Source: Bacteroidia bacterium (GTDB lineage Bacteria; Bacteroidota; Bacteroidia; NS11-12g; UBA9320). Taken from it: a stretch of 39,320 nt of DNA. How positions within the stretch are numbered: the stretch's first letter is position 1; each line of letters begins with the position of its first letter. Both the position numbers and the translations under genes were made by a program. Under the pieces are notes generated by a model. It was not told where the DNA came from, searched no databases, and saw nothing but the letters and a program-made list of their open reading frames with translations. Below are positions 17,441 through 24,763 of the stretch, piece by piece. The stretch is taken from contig JAOLBX010000016.1 of NCBI GenBank assembly GCA_028339355.1, forward strand, positions 1 through 39,320, in the 5' to 3' direction.

Positions 17441-18529
17441 ATGAACAAACACGTAATTCTAATACTTCTATCCATGGTATCTGCTGTTCTTGGTTTTGCT
17501 CAGGTCAAAACCTCTGACATTGTTTTCGATTCAAAAAATGTAGACTTTGGAGATATTTTTGTCGAAAACGGAATAGTAACTGCTAAATATAAGTTTACAA
17601 ACAATAGTTCTAACGAATTCATAATAAGAGATATAGATGCAGCGTGCGGATGCACCAATCCTAGAAGCTCTAAAGACACCTTTGCTCCTGGCGAGAGTGG
17701 AACTATATCCGCAGAGTTTAACCCAAAAGGAATGCTAGGACAGGTTTCAAAGTGGGTCTATGTGCGTGGTGTTTTTACAGATGGGTATCAAATTGAGCTC
17801 AACTTTGATGCAAACATAAAATCGCTAGCTCAACGTAATTCAGGTGCCTATTACAGAGGTGAGTTTGGATACCTGCTTGTGGATCGGATAGCCCTGGCGT
17901 GGGGATCTAGAGACAAAACAACCTCATTTTCAGACAGTATCACCCTCACCAATGATGGATACAACGACATCCTTGCAAAACGTTTTGATAAGAGCCCTTC
18001 GTTTATCAAGGGAATTAATTTTCCACTTTCTATTGCAGCTGGAGAATCCAAGGTGCTGCACATTGAAATAAATTTGGCTGCGGTAGATACAATAGGTAGC
18101 TACTCAGACCAGCTAAACCTAATCACAACTGACAAATTTTTTCCAAAGAAACAGATCTCCTATGCGGTCAACTTTGAGGAGAATTTTGACAACTGGAAAA
18201 AAAAGGATAAAAAGAAAGCCGCTCACATAAAATTGAGTACCGATATAGTCCAAATGGGAAAAATGAAAAGTGGAGAAATAAAAACAAAGACCATCACTAT
18301 CTCCAATACTGGAAAATCGCCCTTGAAGTTACTTCGAATAGATACAGACTGTTCGTGTGCACTGCTTACTACAAGTAAGAAGGTACTCCAACCCAATGAA
18401 TCGATGACAGTTTCAGTACGCTTTGATTCGCTATACAAGGAAGGCAGCCAATCCAAGGTAATTAGCATATACACTAATGACCCGCTGATGCCCATTCAGA
18501 AAATTATTGTAAAATCTAAAGTCATTTAG
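17441..18529 (+). CDS. Exported DUF1573 (ASH/MSP-like) protein
   Basis: A 362-residue protein with a signal peptide (MNKHVILILLSMVSAVLGFAQ). Residues ~25-130 are a DUF1573 domain (NVDFGDIFVENGIVTAKYKFTN, IDAACGCTNP, FAPGESGTISAEFNPKG). A middle immunoglobulin-like segment and a third, DUF1573-like domain follow (TDCSCALLTTSKKVLQPNESMTVSVRFDS, SIYTNDPLMPIQKI). Such domains bind or scaffold proteins in the periplasm or on the surface; no enzyme activity is expected. It lies 44 bp upstream of the HtrA protease gene, in the same direction. A near-consensus element TTCCTTTG (17425-17432) precedes the ATG. Confidence 0.85.
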   Translation: MNKHVILILLSMVSAVLGFAQVKTSDIVFDSKNVDFGDIFVENGIVTAKYKFTNNSSNEFIIRDIDAACGCTNPRSSKDTFAPGESGTISAEFNPKGMLGQVSKWVYVRGVFTDGYQIELNFDANIKSLAQRNSGAYYRGEFGYLLVDRIALAWGSRDKTTSFSDSITLTNDGYNDILAKRFDKSPSFIKGINFPLSIAAGESKVLHIEINLAAVDTIGSYSDQLNLITTDKFFPKKQISYAVNFEENFDNWKKKDKKKAAHIKLSTDIVQMGKMKSGEIKTKTITISNTGKSPLKLLRIDTDCSCALLTTSKKVLQPNESMTVSVRFDSLYKEGSQSKVISIYTNDPLMPIQKIIVKSKVI

Positions 18530-18573
18530 TACGTTATATTTCTCAGTATTATTTTCGTATAAAATTTTAAGAA

Positions 18574-19995
18574 ATGAAAAAGAGACACATTATAATACTT
18601 GCCTCAATATGTCTAATGGCTTCATTTATAGGAGCTTTTGCATATAAAACATTTTTTAGCGAATCGGAGCGATTCGTAGTCATAGAATCAAAAGACAATA
18701 CACCATATCGAAATATTAGCCATCAGGATATGGCCAATCTTGAGACAGGTTTTATTACCTCTTCAGAAAAGAGTACACCTAGTGTGGTTTTTATAAAAAC
18801 AGAATCCCAGTACCAACCCCAATCCTTTTGGAGATTCGATTTTGACCCATTTGGAAGAATAGGAAAAGTGGCAAGTACGGGGTCTGGAGTCATCGTGAGT
18901 CAAGATGGATATATCGTGACCAATCAGCACGTTATAAAAAATGCCGATAAAATAGAAGTAGTGCTCAACAGTAAGAAGACATTTGCCGCTACCTTAATTG
19001 GCTCTGACCCAAGCAGCGACTTGGCTTTGCTCAAGATAATAGAAGACAACCTCACTCCCATCCAGTTCACCAATTCTGATCAAGTAAAAATAGGTCAATG
19101 GGTACTCGCCGTAGGAAATCCCTTTAATCTTACGAGTACAGTGACCGCAGGTATCGTAAGTGCAAAAGGCAGAAACATCAATATCGTAAACAATCAGTTT
19201 CCGATAGAGTCTTTTATACAAACCGATGCAGCTATAAATCCAGGAAACAGTGGTGGAGCTCTAGTGGATCTCAATGGCAATCTAGTGGGCGTAAATACAG
19301 CTATAGCCTCTAAAACAGGCAGTTACGTCGGTTACGGCTTTGCGATACCATCAAACATCGTGGCCAAAACCATAGAAGATTTAAAAAACTACGGAGAAGT
19401 ACAACGCGGCTTCTTGGGCGTAGACGTAACAGATATAGACGGTGAAATAATAGAAAAAATGGGTGCTAATAATGGTGTGATGGTAAGCAGGGTAACAGGC
19501 ACCAACGAGGCCGCATCTTCTAAACTAGAAGCCGGTGATGTCATCACCAAGGTAGACGGCACCGTAATCGATAGCAAATCGAGTTTTGATGAGCGTATAG
19601 CCTACCTCAGACCCGGTGACATTGCCAAGCTAGAAGTATTCCGTGACAATAAACGCTTTGACATCAATATATCGCTGGTCAATAAAGAAGGTACCACGGA
19701 GTTAATCAAAAAAGAAAGCAAGTATAGCGAGGTGCTGGGAGGCGAATTTGAGCTGATATCCAAACTGGAGCGTGATACCTATAAAATACCTAGTGGTATC
19801 AAGGTAAGCAATATCACCAATGGAAAACTTAGAAAAATGAACCTTTCAGAGGGTTTTATTTTCGTAAAAGTGAATAACCAGACTTTTGATGACGTAGATG
19901 ATCTGATATATATGCTAGAGAACCATAAAGGACAAATACGCATAGAAGGAATCAAAAACGGAGTGAGCCAATACCTTAGCTACTCGTTTTACTAG
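18574..19995 (+). CDS. HtrA/Deg-family periplasmic serine protease with PDZ domains
   Basis: A 473-residue protein. Residues 1-24 are a signal peptide or membrane anchor. The trypsin-like domain has His119 (VTNQHV), Asp149 (SSDLALL) and Ser226 (NPGNSGGAL), the complete catalytic triad. PDZ1 (~275-365: GEVQRGFLGVDV, GVMVSRVTGTNEAASSKLEAGDVI) and a PDZ2-like segment (~395-473: IKVSNITNGKLRKMNLSEGFIFVKVNNQ) follow. This is the architecture of DegP/DegQ, which remove or refold damaged envelope proteins. A variant promoter element TATTTTCG (18550-18557) lies 16 nt upstream. It may be cotranscribed with the DUF1573 gene. Confidence 0.93.
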   Translation: MKKRHIIILASICLMASFIGAFAYKTFFSESERFVVIESKDNTPYRNISHQDMANLETGFITSSEKSTPSVVFIKTESQYQPQSFWRFDFDPFGRIGKVASTGSGVIVSQDGYIVTNQHVIKNADKIEVVLNSKKTFAATLIGSDPSSDLALLKIIEDNLTPIQFTNSDQVKIGQWVLAVGNPFNLTSTVTAGIVSAKGRNINIVNNQFPIESFIQTDAAINPGNSGGALVDLNGNLVGVNTAIASKTGSYVGYGFAIPSNIVAKTIEDLKNYGEVQRGFLGVDVTDIDGEIIEKMGANNGVMVSRVTGTNEAASSKLEAGDVITKVDGTVIDSKSSFDERIAYLRPGDIAKLEVFRDNKRFDINISLVNKEGTTELIKKESKYSEVLGGEFELISKLERDTYKIPSGIKVSNITNGKLRKMNLSEGFIFVKVNNQTFDDVDDLIYMLENHKGQIRIEGIKNGVSQYLSYSFY

Positions 19996-20264
19996 GCCAA
20001 AAAACCTATTAACACAAAGGAAAATCAACATTCAATGCTCTACAAATTTTAAATTTAACACCATAAAATAAATGGTTAATTATACTCTAAATTTAATGCT
20101 GAACTACATTAATCTGTCAAGTATTTTGACTGCAACTGGAGTTTTCATTCCTTAAGGATTTTCTTTTTGATTTGATAAAGTCTGATGGTGGACAGTTTTA
20201 CCACTGTTCATCTCTATTTCTTACCAATAAGCCTCTACGCTCTTTTCCAAAAATGCAATTTATC

Positions 20265-20272
20265 TACATTTG
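20265..20272 (+). promoter_or_regulatory. TAnnTTTG -7 element before the truncated secreted-protein ORF
   Basis: TACATTTG ends 6 nt before ATG 20279. It indicates that the short ORF still has an expression signal. The preceding 283-bp gap (19996-20278) shows no other recognisable feature. Confidence 0.45.
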
Positions 20273-20278
20273 TAAGCA

Positions 20279-20488
20279 ATGAATTTCACAACCGCTCTGT
20301 TTGTCCTATTAACGCCTCTTTTTAGTTTCAGTCAGACGCTCACCTATAGTGTCGAAAATTTTTCACTTTTGGGTGCTAAGAAAATTGAAAACCAGCTGGT
20401 ACTCCTTTCCAAAGGAGATGGTATTTCGGTAAAAATAACATCGATAAACGCAGATGGTGAGCATCAATGGGATTCAGATTTTTGTTAA
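20279..20488 (+). pseudogene. Truncated 5' remnant of a secreted-protein gene
   Basis: A 69-residue ORF with a good signal peptide (MNFTTALFVLLTPLFSFSQ) followed by ~50 residues (LTYSVENFSLLGAKKIENQ, GISVKITSINADGEHQWD) that look like the first strands of a beta-propeller or T9SS exoprotein. It then ends abruptly at TAA, one base before repeat element R1a. I infer that the original gene was longer and lost its 3' part; the promoter and signal peptide remain. It could alternatively be a genuine small exported protein, since nothing shows the missing portion. Located at the left edge of the accessory region, right after the core gene htrA. Confidence 0.5.
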
Positions 20489-20525
20489 CAGAGCGGAATA
20501 GTTGAATTTTAGTTCACTGTTCCGC
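20489..20525 (+). repeat. Repeat R1a: hairpin element downstream of truncated ORF
   Basis: 37-bp element containing an imperfect hairpin (AGCGGAATAGT arm against AC(A/T)GTTCCGCT arm) followed by TTTTT, so it can terminate plus-strand transcription. It is repeated in inverted orientation at 24667-24702 with 2 mismatches over 36 bp. The stop codon and last three codons of the minus-strand regulator gene lie inside it. Confidence 0.8.
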
Positions 20526-21773
20526 TTTTTGGGTTACCATAAAATAATTCTGCAAATAATCTTCAGAAAAATAAGCGTATTTCAGTGTCTTGCCTAACTG
20601 CACATACGTCTTCTTAATCTCTTTTTTTTCTATATTATCTGAAGACTTATTGTATTGATATATAAGCCATAATAAATGCATGAACTCTTTATAACTGTGA
20701 AGACAATTAGATAAATTAAAGGCAGCTGTAAATTGTTTTTCATTTTTTGCATCTCCTTGTAATCTATAGTAATATAGGCACATCAAGTAAAATGAATTTA
20801 AATGAATCTTGTGATGTTGAAACTTGAATTGAACAGTAATATTATCTATCAAAAACCTCATTACATCAGTATTCTTCATAAGTATGGAAGTTGTAAATAA
20901 CTCAAAATAATGGTCTAGTTTATCCCCATTATATTTAATTTTTATATGGTAGTTCTTCAATATTCCGATGTTTTCGTACGAATTTGAAGCAAGTAATTTT
21001 AATGCGAGTAATCGTCCGCTTAAAATAGGGTGTATTTTTTCCCCTTTGCTATTACTTAAATAATGGTACGGTTTATTATTCAGAAAATTTCGAAATTCAA
21101 GTATTGATTTGGAAAACAATAGGATATCGTTCCTTTTATTATTTTTTGAGATAATTTCGGATACATGACCATAGTAATTATTTAAGTTCGAGTAATCTAC
21201 AAAAGTCATATACACAAAATCGATAAAGTTTTCATTGGTGAATATACGTTGATCAATTTCTTTTTTTTCTTGAAGTAACAAACCAATTGAATTTCCAATT
21301 CTAAGAGCCTCATAATAAGAAAATGAGGAAAATTCGAGTGATTTTAATCTGAACATCCTATCTATTAACCGATATCTCTCCTTATGCAATAGTTCTCTGA
21401 CTAAGGTTATAATAACACTTAAAAAGTCAACTGGAACACTTTTGTATTGCTCTATCACATCGATAATTAAATCATCATTATTCTCTTTAATTGCTGCGTA
21501 TATCAATTCAGTAAATGAGATCTTCTCCTTGTATTGGTACGTTTTTGAAAAATGATAAAAATGCTTGTAACCTAAAAATTGAGCCAGCGTATTTAATGTT
21601 CTTATATTCGGTTTTGTAGGAGGTAAAAGTCCGTAAAATCTTCGGAGTGTACTTGGGCTTATTTCACTATTTAAGGTATCAAAAATAGCGTCTGACAAAT
21701 ATTCGCAGTCGCTTTTTTTGGTGATTTCTCTACCCAAAAAATTTTCTATTTCTTTTTTTAATATATTAATCAA
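20514..21773 (-). CDS. HTH-like N-terminus plus long alpha-helical domain; candidate regulator
   Basis: A 419-residue soluble protein. The first ~75 residues (REITKKSDCEYLSDAIFDTLNSEISPSTLRRFYGLLPP...RTLNTLAQFLGYKHFYHFSK) match an N-terminal module I associate with Bacteroidota proteins of helix-turn-helix type, followed by ~330 residues of helical, TPR-like sequence rich in Tyr, Phe and Leu. No signal peptide. The start is TTG 21773; no in-frame ATG is near. Divergent from the exported MORN-like gene, 79 bp between starts, which suggests that it may regulate that gene. The final codons lie inside repeat R1a. Family function is not established; AT-rich composition fits an accessory origin. 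Confidence 0.6.
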   Translation of the reverse strand: MINILKKEIENFLGREITKKSDCEYLSDAIFDTLNSEISPSTLRRFYGLLPPTKPNIRTLNTLAQFLGYKHFYHFSKTYQYKEKISFTELIYAAIKENNDDLIIDVIEQYKSVPVDFLSVIITLVRELLHKERYRLIDRMFRLKSLEFSSFSYYEALRIGNSIGLLLQEKKEIDQRIFTNENFIDFVYMTFVDYSNLNNYYGHVSEIISKNNKRNDILLFSKSILEFRNFLNNKPYHYLSNSKGEKIHPILSGRLLALKLLASNSYENIGILKNYHIKIKYNGDKLDHYFELFTTSILMKNTDVMRFLIDNITVQFKFQHHKIHLNSFYLMCLYYYRLQGDAKNEKQFTAAFNLSNCLHSYKEFMHLLWLIYQYNKSSDNIEKKEIKKTYVQLGKTLKYAYFSEDYLQNYFMVTQKAEQ

Positions 21774-21802
21774 GGTAAATTAAATATGAGCCTAGTATGA
21801 AC

Positions 21803-21835
21803 CAAATATAGCAATTTTACCAGTTATTTTCGCAA
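21803..21835 (-). promoter_or_regulatory. Promoter of the candidate regulator (TTG-N22-TATATTTG)
   Basis: Minus strand: TTG 21835-21833, 22-bp spacer, TATATTTG 21810-21803, 29 nt before the TTG start. On the opposite strand a variant TATTTTCG (21825-21832) lies 20 nt before the MORN-like gene start, so the divergent promoters overlap. Confidence 0.5.
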
Positions 21836-21852
21836 CTAATATTTAACTAATT

Positions 21853-23850
21853 ATGATATCAAATAAAATCAATTTATCCGTTTACATTAGTTCATTGTTC
21901 CTAATTATTTCAGGAGGTTGTTATGGACAGTCATTAAAGAGCTACAATGGCTCATTTGCTAATGGTAGCAACCAAACAGGTCAAGCAACTTACAATTATT
22001 ATGAGGATTCAAAAACAAAAGAGTACATAAAGCAAGGAGCCTTTAGATATAGCTTAGTGGGCAAAGACGATAACAAAGGGCTAAAACATACCATTTCTGG
22101 GAATTATGAGAAGGGTCTTAAGCAAGGAATCTGGACATATACAGTTGTTATGAATGATTACTTTATGGGATATTATCACGGTACTGGGAATATTACATTA
22201 ACTGCAAATTATAAAAATGGTCTTGCAGATGGCAGTTGGAAATATAGCTCAAAAACCAAAACTAGATTGTACAGCAGATATACAGGATGGGGACCATACA
22301 AACCTGAAAATATAATAAATACCAGCATGAATTTTCGCAAAGGTAGAATTGTGGGTAATGTAACTATCAATGAGGTAGGTGTCTTAAAAGTTAATGGTAA
22401 CTATGATCAAAATAGCTTTTCTACAGGCACGTGGAAAATGGATTTTTTAGATAAAAACCAAACTTTTGAAATTACATTTAAAGATAAATTTATGACGGAT
22501 TTTATTGGTCGTAATGGCAGTGGCCAAATACTAGATGGTTCTACATCTCTGAATCCTGAATTAAATGCTGAGAGAAACCAAAGATATTTAGATCTCAAAG
22601 GAGCTTCTCTGGAAGAACTCGAAAATGCTGGTTATGATTTAGATACTGTATGTCATAACAGTGTACCAACTAAATACATTCAAGATTATTTTAAGTATAT
22701 GATGAATAAAGATTGGTTCTTATACAAGTATATTACTGGTGATTTAACATTTGAGAGGTATAAAAAATACTTCCCCAACTCGATACCTGGTGGTTGTAAC
22801 ATAGTAATTGAAAAGGTGAACTTCTCTACATTTGAGAATAACCGAGATTATGAAAACGCAGAAAAAGCATTTAACTCCGAACGCTATTTTGATGCCGTGT
22901 ACTCCTATTACGATGTCAAAAAACAACTGAATAGTAGCAATTACCGATATAAAAAAAGTGATTTGAAACGTTTGGATGAAAAATTTATGGTTTCAAAAGA
23001 AAAAGCTGACTCATTGAGTAAAGTTTTGTTAAATGTAGATGATTTTGTACCACTAAAAAAAGATGCAATAGCACAAACACTTAAAGCGATAAATGATATA
23101 AAATCCTCACTTGAGTCGGAGAATATGGACTTCTATGGAATTTATGAAAAGGTAGCTCCAAAAAATTTAAATCAGATAATCCCAGAATTTGATGAGACTT
23201 GGAGACTGAATTGGTTTTATAACTCGGGTATTTTAAAATACGAAAATAGTATTTCCGACCCCAAACTACAGACCACATCACAAGACATATCTCATGATGC
23301 CATGAGGAGGAATAGAGTATATTATAACCCCAAATCATTCAATGAGAATGGTAGAGAGAGTCGCTCGAGTGGTACAGAATATTTTTACTACAACACGAAA
23401 AATTCCTTCAACAAAGGATTTCAAGATGTGCTAGATAGATTATCAAAAGAGAATAACGAACTGCTTTCAGTTTCACAACAATTTGAATCAAAGACTAAAC
23501 AAATAGAGGAGCTTAATCTCACCACAAAAACCAAGCTATTGTATTTAACTTATTCTGAAGTAATGAATTCTTTCAAAACAATATGCAATGAAGAATCAAG
23601 TTTCAATGAACCTCGCTATATGAAAGATATAAAAGAATATACGGAGCTCCTAACCGTAGTTAATGAGTCTTTGGATAAAATCATAGCACACTATAATGGT
23701 GATCCTAAAACAATGGATAAAGCACTAAAAAAGGCCACAGATTTAAAATCTAGAAATAAGTTATTGTTTCCTCTTTTTGAGTTTAGGTTATCTAACTCCA
23801 AAGGTATTCTGACTAACTATTTTGAATGGTACAAACGAATGAAAATGTAG
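21853..23850 (+). CDS. Exported protein with MORN/YwqK-like repeats and helical C-terminal region
   Basis: A 665-residue protein. The N-terminus (NLSVYISSLFLIISGGCYGQ) is a signal peptide, possibly with a lipobox-like GGC, though G at -1 and S-G before it are only partly typical. Residues ~30-220 hold MORN-like repeats (GNYEKGLKQGIWTYTVV, ANYKNGLADGSWKYSS, NFRKGRIVGNVTI, NGNYDQNSFSTGTWKMDF), the pattern of YwqK-like proteins. The rest (~260-665) is mostly helical with coiled-coil character (ENNELLSVSQQFESKTKQIEELN). Family and role are unknown. It is the only plus-strand gene between 20.5 and 32 kb and is divergent from a candidate regulator. Confidence 0.65.
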   Translation: MISNKINLSVYISSLFLIISGGCYGQSLKSYNGSFANGSNQTGQATYNYYEDSKTKEYIKQGAFRYSLVGKDDNKGLKHTISGNYEKGLKQGIWTYTVVMNDYFMGYYHGTGNITLTANYKNGLADGSWKYSSKTKTRLYSRYTGWGPYKPENIINTSMNFRKGRIVGNVTINEVGVLKVNGNYDQNSFSTGTWKMDFLDKNQTFEITFKDKFMTDFIGRNGSGQILDGSTSLNPELNAERNQRYLDLKGASLEELENAGYDLDTVCHNSVPTKYIQDYFKYMMNKDWFLYKYITGDLTFERYKKYFPNSIPGGCNIVIEKVNFSTFENNRDYENAEKAFNSERYFDAVYSYYDVKKQLNSSNYRYKKSDLKRLDEKFMVSKEKADSLSKVLLNVDDFVPLKKDAIAQTLKAINDIKSSLESENMDFYGIYEKVAPKNLNQIIPEFDETWRLNWFYNSGILKYENSISDPKLQTTSQDISHDAMRRNRVYYNPKSFNENGRESRSSGTEYFYYNTKNSFNKGFQDVLDRLSKENNELLSVSQQFESKTKQIEELNLTTKTKLLYLTYSEVMNSFKTICNEESSFNEPRYMKDIKEYTELLTVVNESLDKIIAHYNGDPKTMDKALKKATDLKSRNKLLFPLFEFRLSNSKGILTNYFEWYKRMKM

Positions 23851-23908
23851 TAGTTGTAAAAATTAGTACTTAAGATTCGATAAGAGTCCCAAAGACGCTA
23901 CCCATTAA

Positions 23909-23950
23909 AACCTATAATTAACTGTTGTACAGATAATTGTAGGTTTTTTT
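23909..23950 (+). terminator. Rho-independent terminator of the MORN-like gene
   Basis: Twelve-bp stem (23909-23920 with 23934-23945, one G-U pair) with a 13-base loop, followed by T7. It lies 58 bp after the stop codon. Confidence 0.8.
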
Positions 23951-24249
23951 ATGCCTCAGGGTATCGATTTAGGTATCGTTTTGCATATAAATCCCAAAAA
24001 AATCCCAACTATTTTTCTTATTTCAACACGGCTATGTGAGTAAAATATTTTATGAGGGAACTGAATTGAAATTTGAACCATCAGAAACGGATCTAAAAAA
24101 TAAACACGAGAAGTTTAAGTTAATTGATTAACTCATACGAGTACAAATACTTCTGTTGCTTCTACTTTGACCATTAATAAGGCACTCACTTAGTAGCTTA
24201 TGACGAAGAACGAGGTGAGAGGTGTAAGAGTTACATCACCAAAGATTTA
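23951..24249. other. Noncoding stretch with a possible ORF relic
   Basis: With the terminator, the whole gap from 23851 to 24249 has no recognised gene. It contains a tandem GGTATCG motif (about 23960-23980) and a plus-strand 31-codon reading frame (24036-24131, SKIFYEGTELKFEPSETDLK...) with coding-like composition. That frame could be the end of a lost gene. No other evidence supports either. Confidence 0.3.
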
Positions 24250-24615
24250 TTAACTAACCAAAACTGTTGGGGTTATGTCCCAAGTATAATTTGTCACAAT
24301 TCTATCTCCCAAAGTACTTTCTTCCGTTTTCTTAGTTAATCGACAAAAGTTCTCACAATCATCATATTCAAATGTATAATTATGCCCGTTTTCTTCAATA
24401 TATCGAGTAATACTGCCGTAATCATTGTACTCAGTAATTGTCCCATCGCCTGTACGCGTGTTATCCTTCCAAGTATATGTGATTGATACATGGCCACCAA
24501 TAAGTTCGGTTCTTTTAGCTAATCTGCAAAAATCACTTTTCACGTTTAAAGGTTCTACATTTTGACAAGAACACAGCATTGTTAATATCAAACTTACCAT
24601 CACCATTTTATACAT
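24250..24615 (-). CDS. Small lipoprotein with two FCRL repeat motifs
   Basis: A 121-residue protein from ATG 24615. MYKMVMVSLILTMLCSCQN is a lipoprotein signal peptide with lipobox LCSC. The mature part contains two related motifs, FCRLAKRTEL...YTWKDN and FCRLTKKTEE...YTWDIT, separated by a polar beta-type segment (GTITEYNDYGSITRYIEENG), i.e. a short internal duplication. The longer start ATG 24651 is possible, but it would put 12 polar residues before the signal peptide. The 24615 start also shares the context ATATGTATAA with the next two upstream genes. No family recognised. It follows element R1b and may be in the transcription path of the beta-helix gene. Confidence 0.6.
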   Translation of the reverse strand: MYKMVMVSLILTMLCSCQNVEPLNVKSDFCRLAKRTELIGGHVSITYTWKDNTRTGDGTITEYNDYGSITRYIEENGHNYTFEYDDCENFCRLTKKTEESTLGDRIVTNYTWDITPTVLVS

Positions 24616-24666
24616 ATTGACTGAACACAACCTACTGTAATTTGTTTTCATAAAATTTAATTAACT

Positions 24667-24757
24667 CGGAATAGTGAACAAAAATTCAACTATTCCGCTC
24701 TGGTAGAGGCTTTGCTCCTCTTATCTAACCTTTAGACTGAGACCCCAGTCTAAAAGC
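24667..24757 (-). repeat. Intergenic stem-loop element with R1b, 3' of the beta-helix gene
   Basis: Read on the minus strand it holds a perfect 8-bp hairpin TTTAGACT/AGTCTAAA (24754-24747 with 24738-24731), a small AGAGG/CCTCT hairpin, and R1b (24702-24667), a near-copy of R1a. The block resembles 27087-27175, where segments around AGAGGCT, CTCTT and CTTTAGACT are also present in the same order. It may act as a terminator or mRNA 3' structure. Confidence 0.7.
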
Positions 24758-24763
24758 CATTAA

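Noticed and set aside
23697-23705. TGGTGATCC as a left attachment copy of the tRNA-Lys 3' end
   Set aside because: Only nine bases match and it lies inside the intact MORN-like coding sequence.
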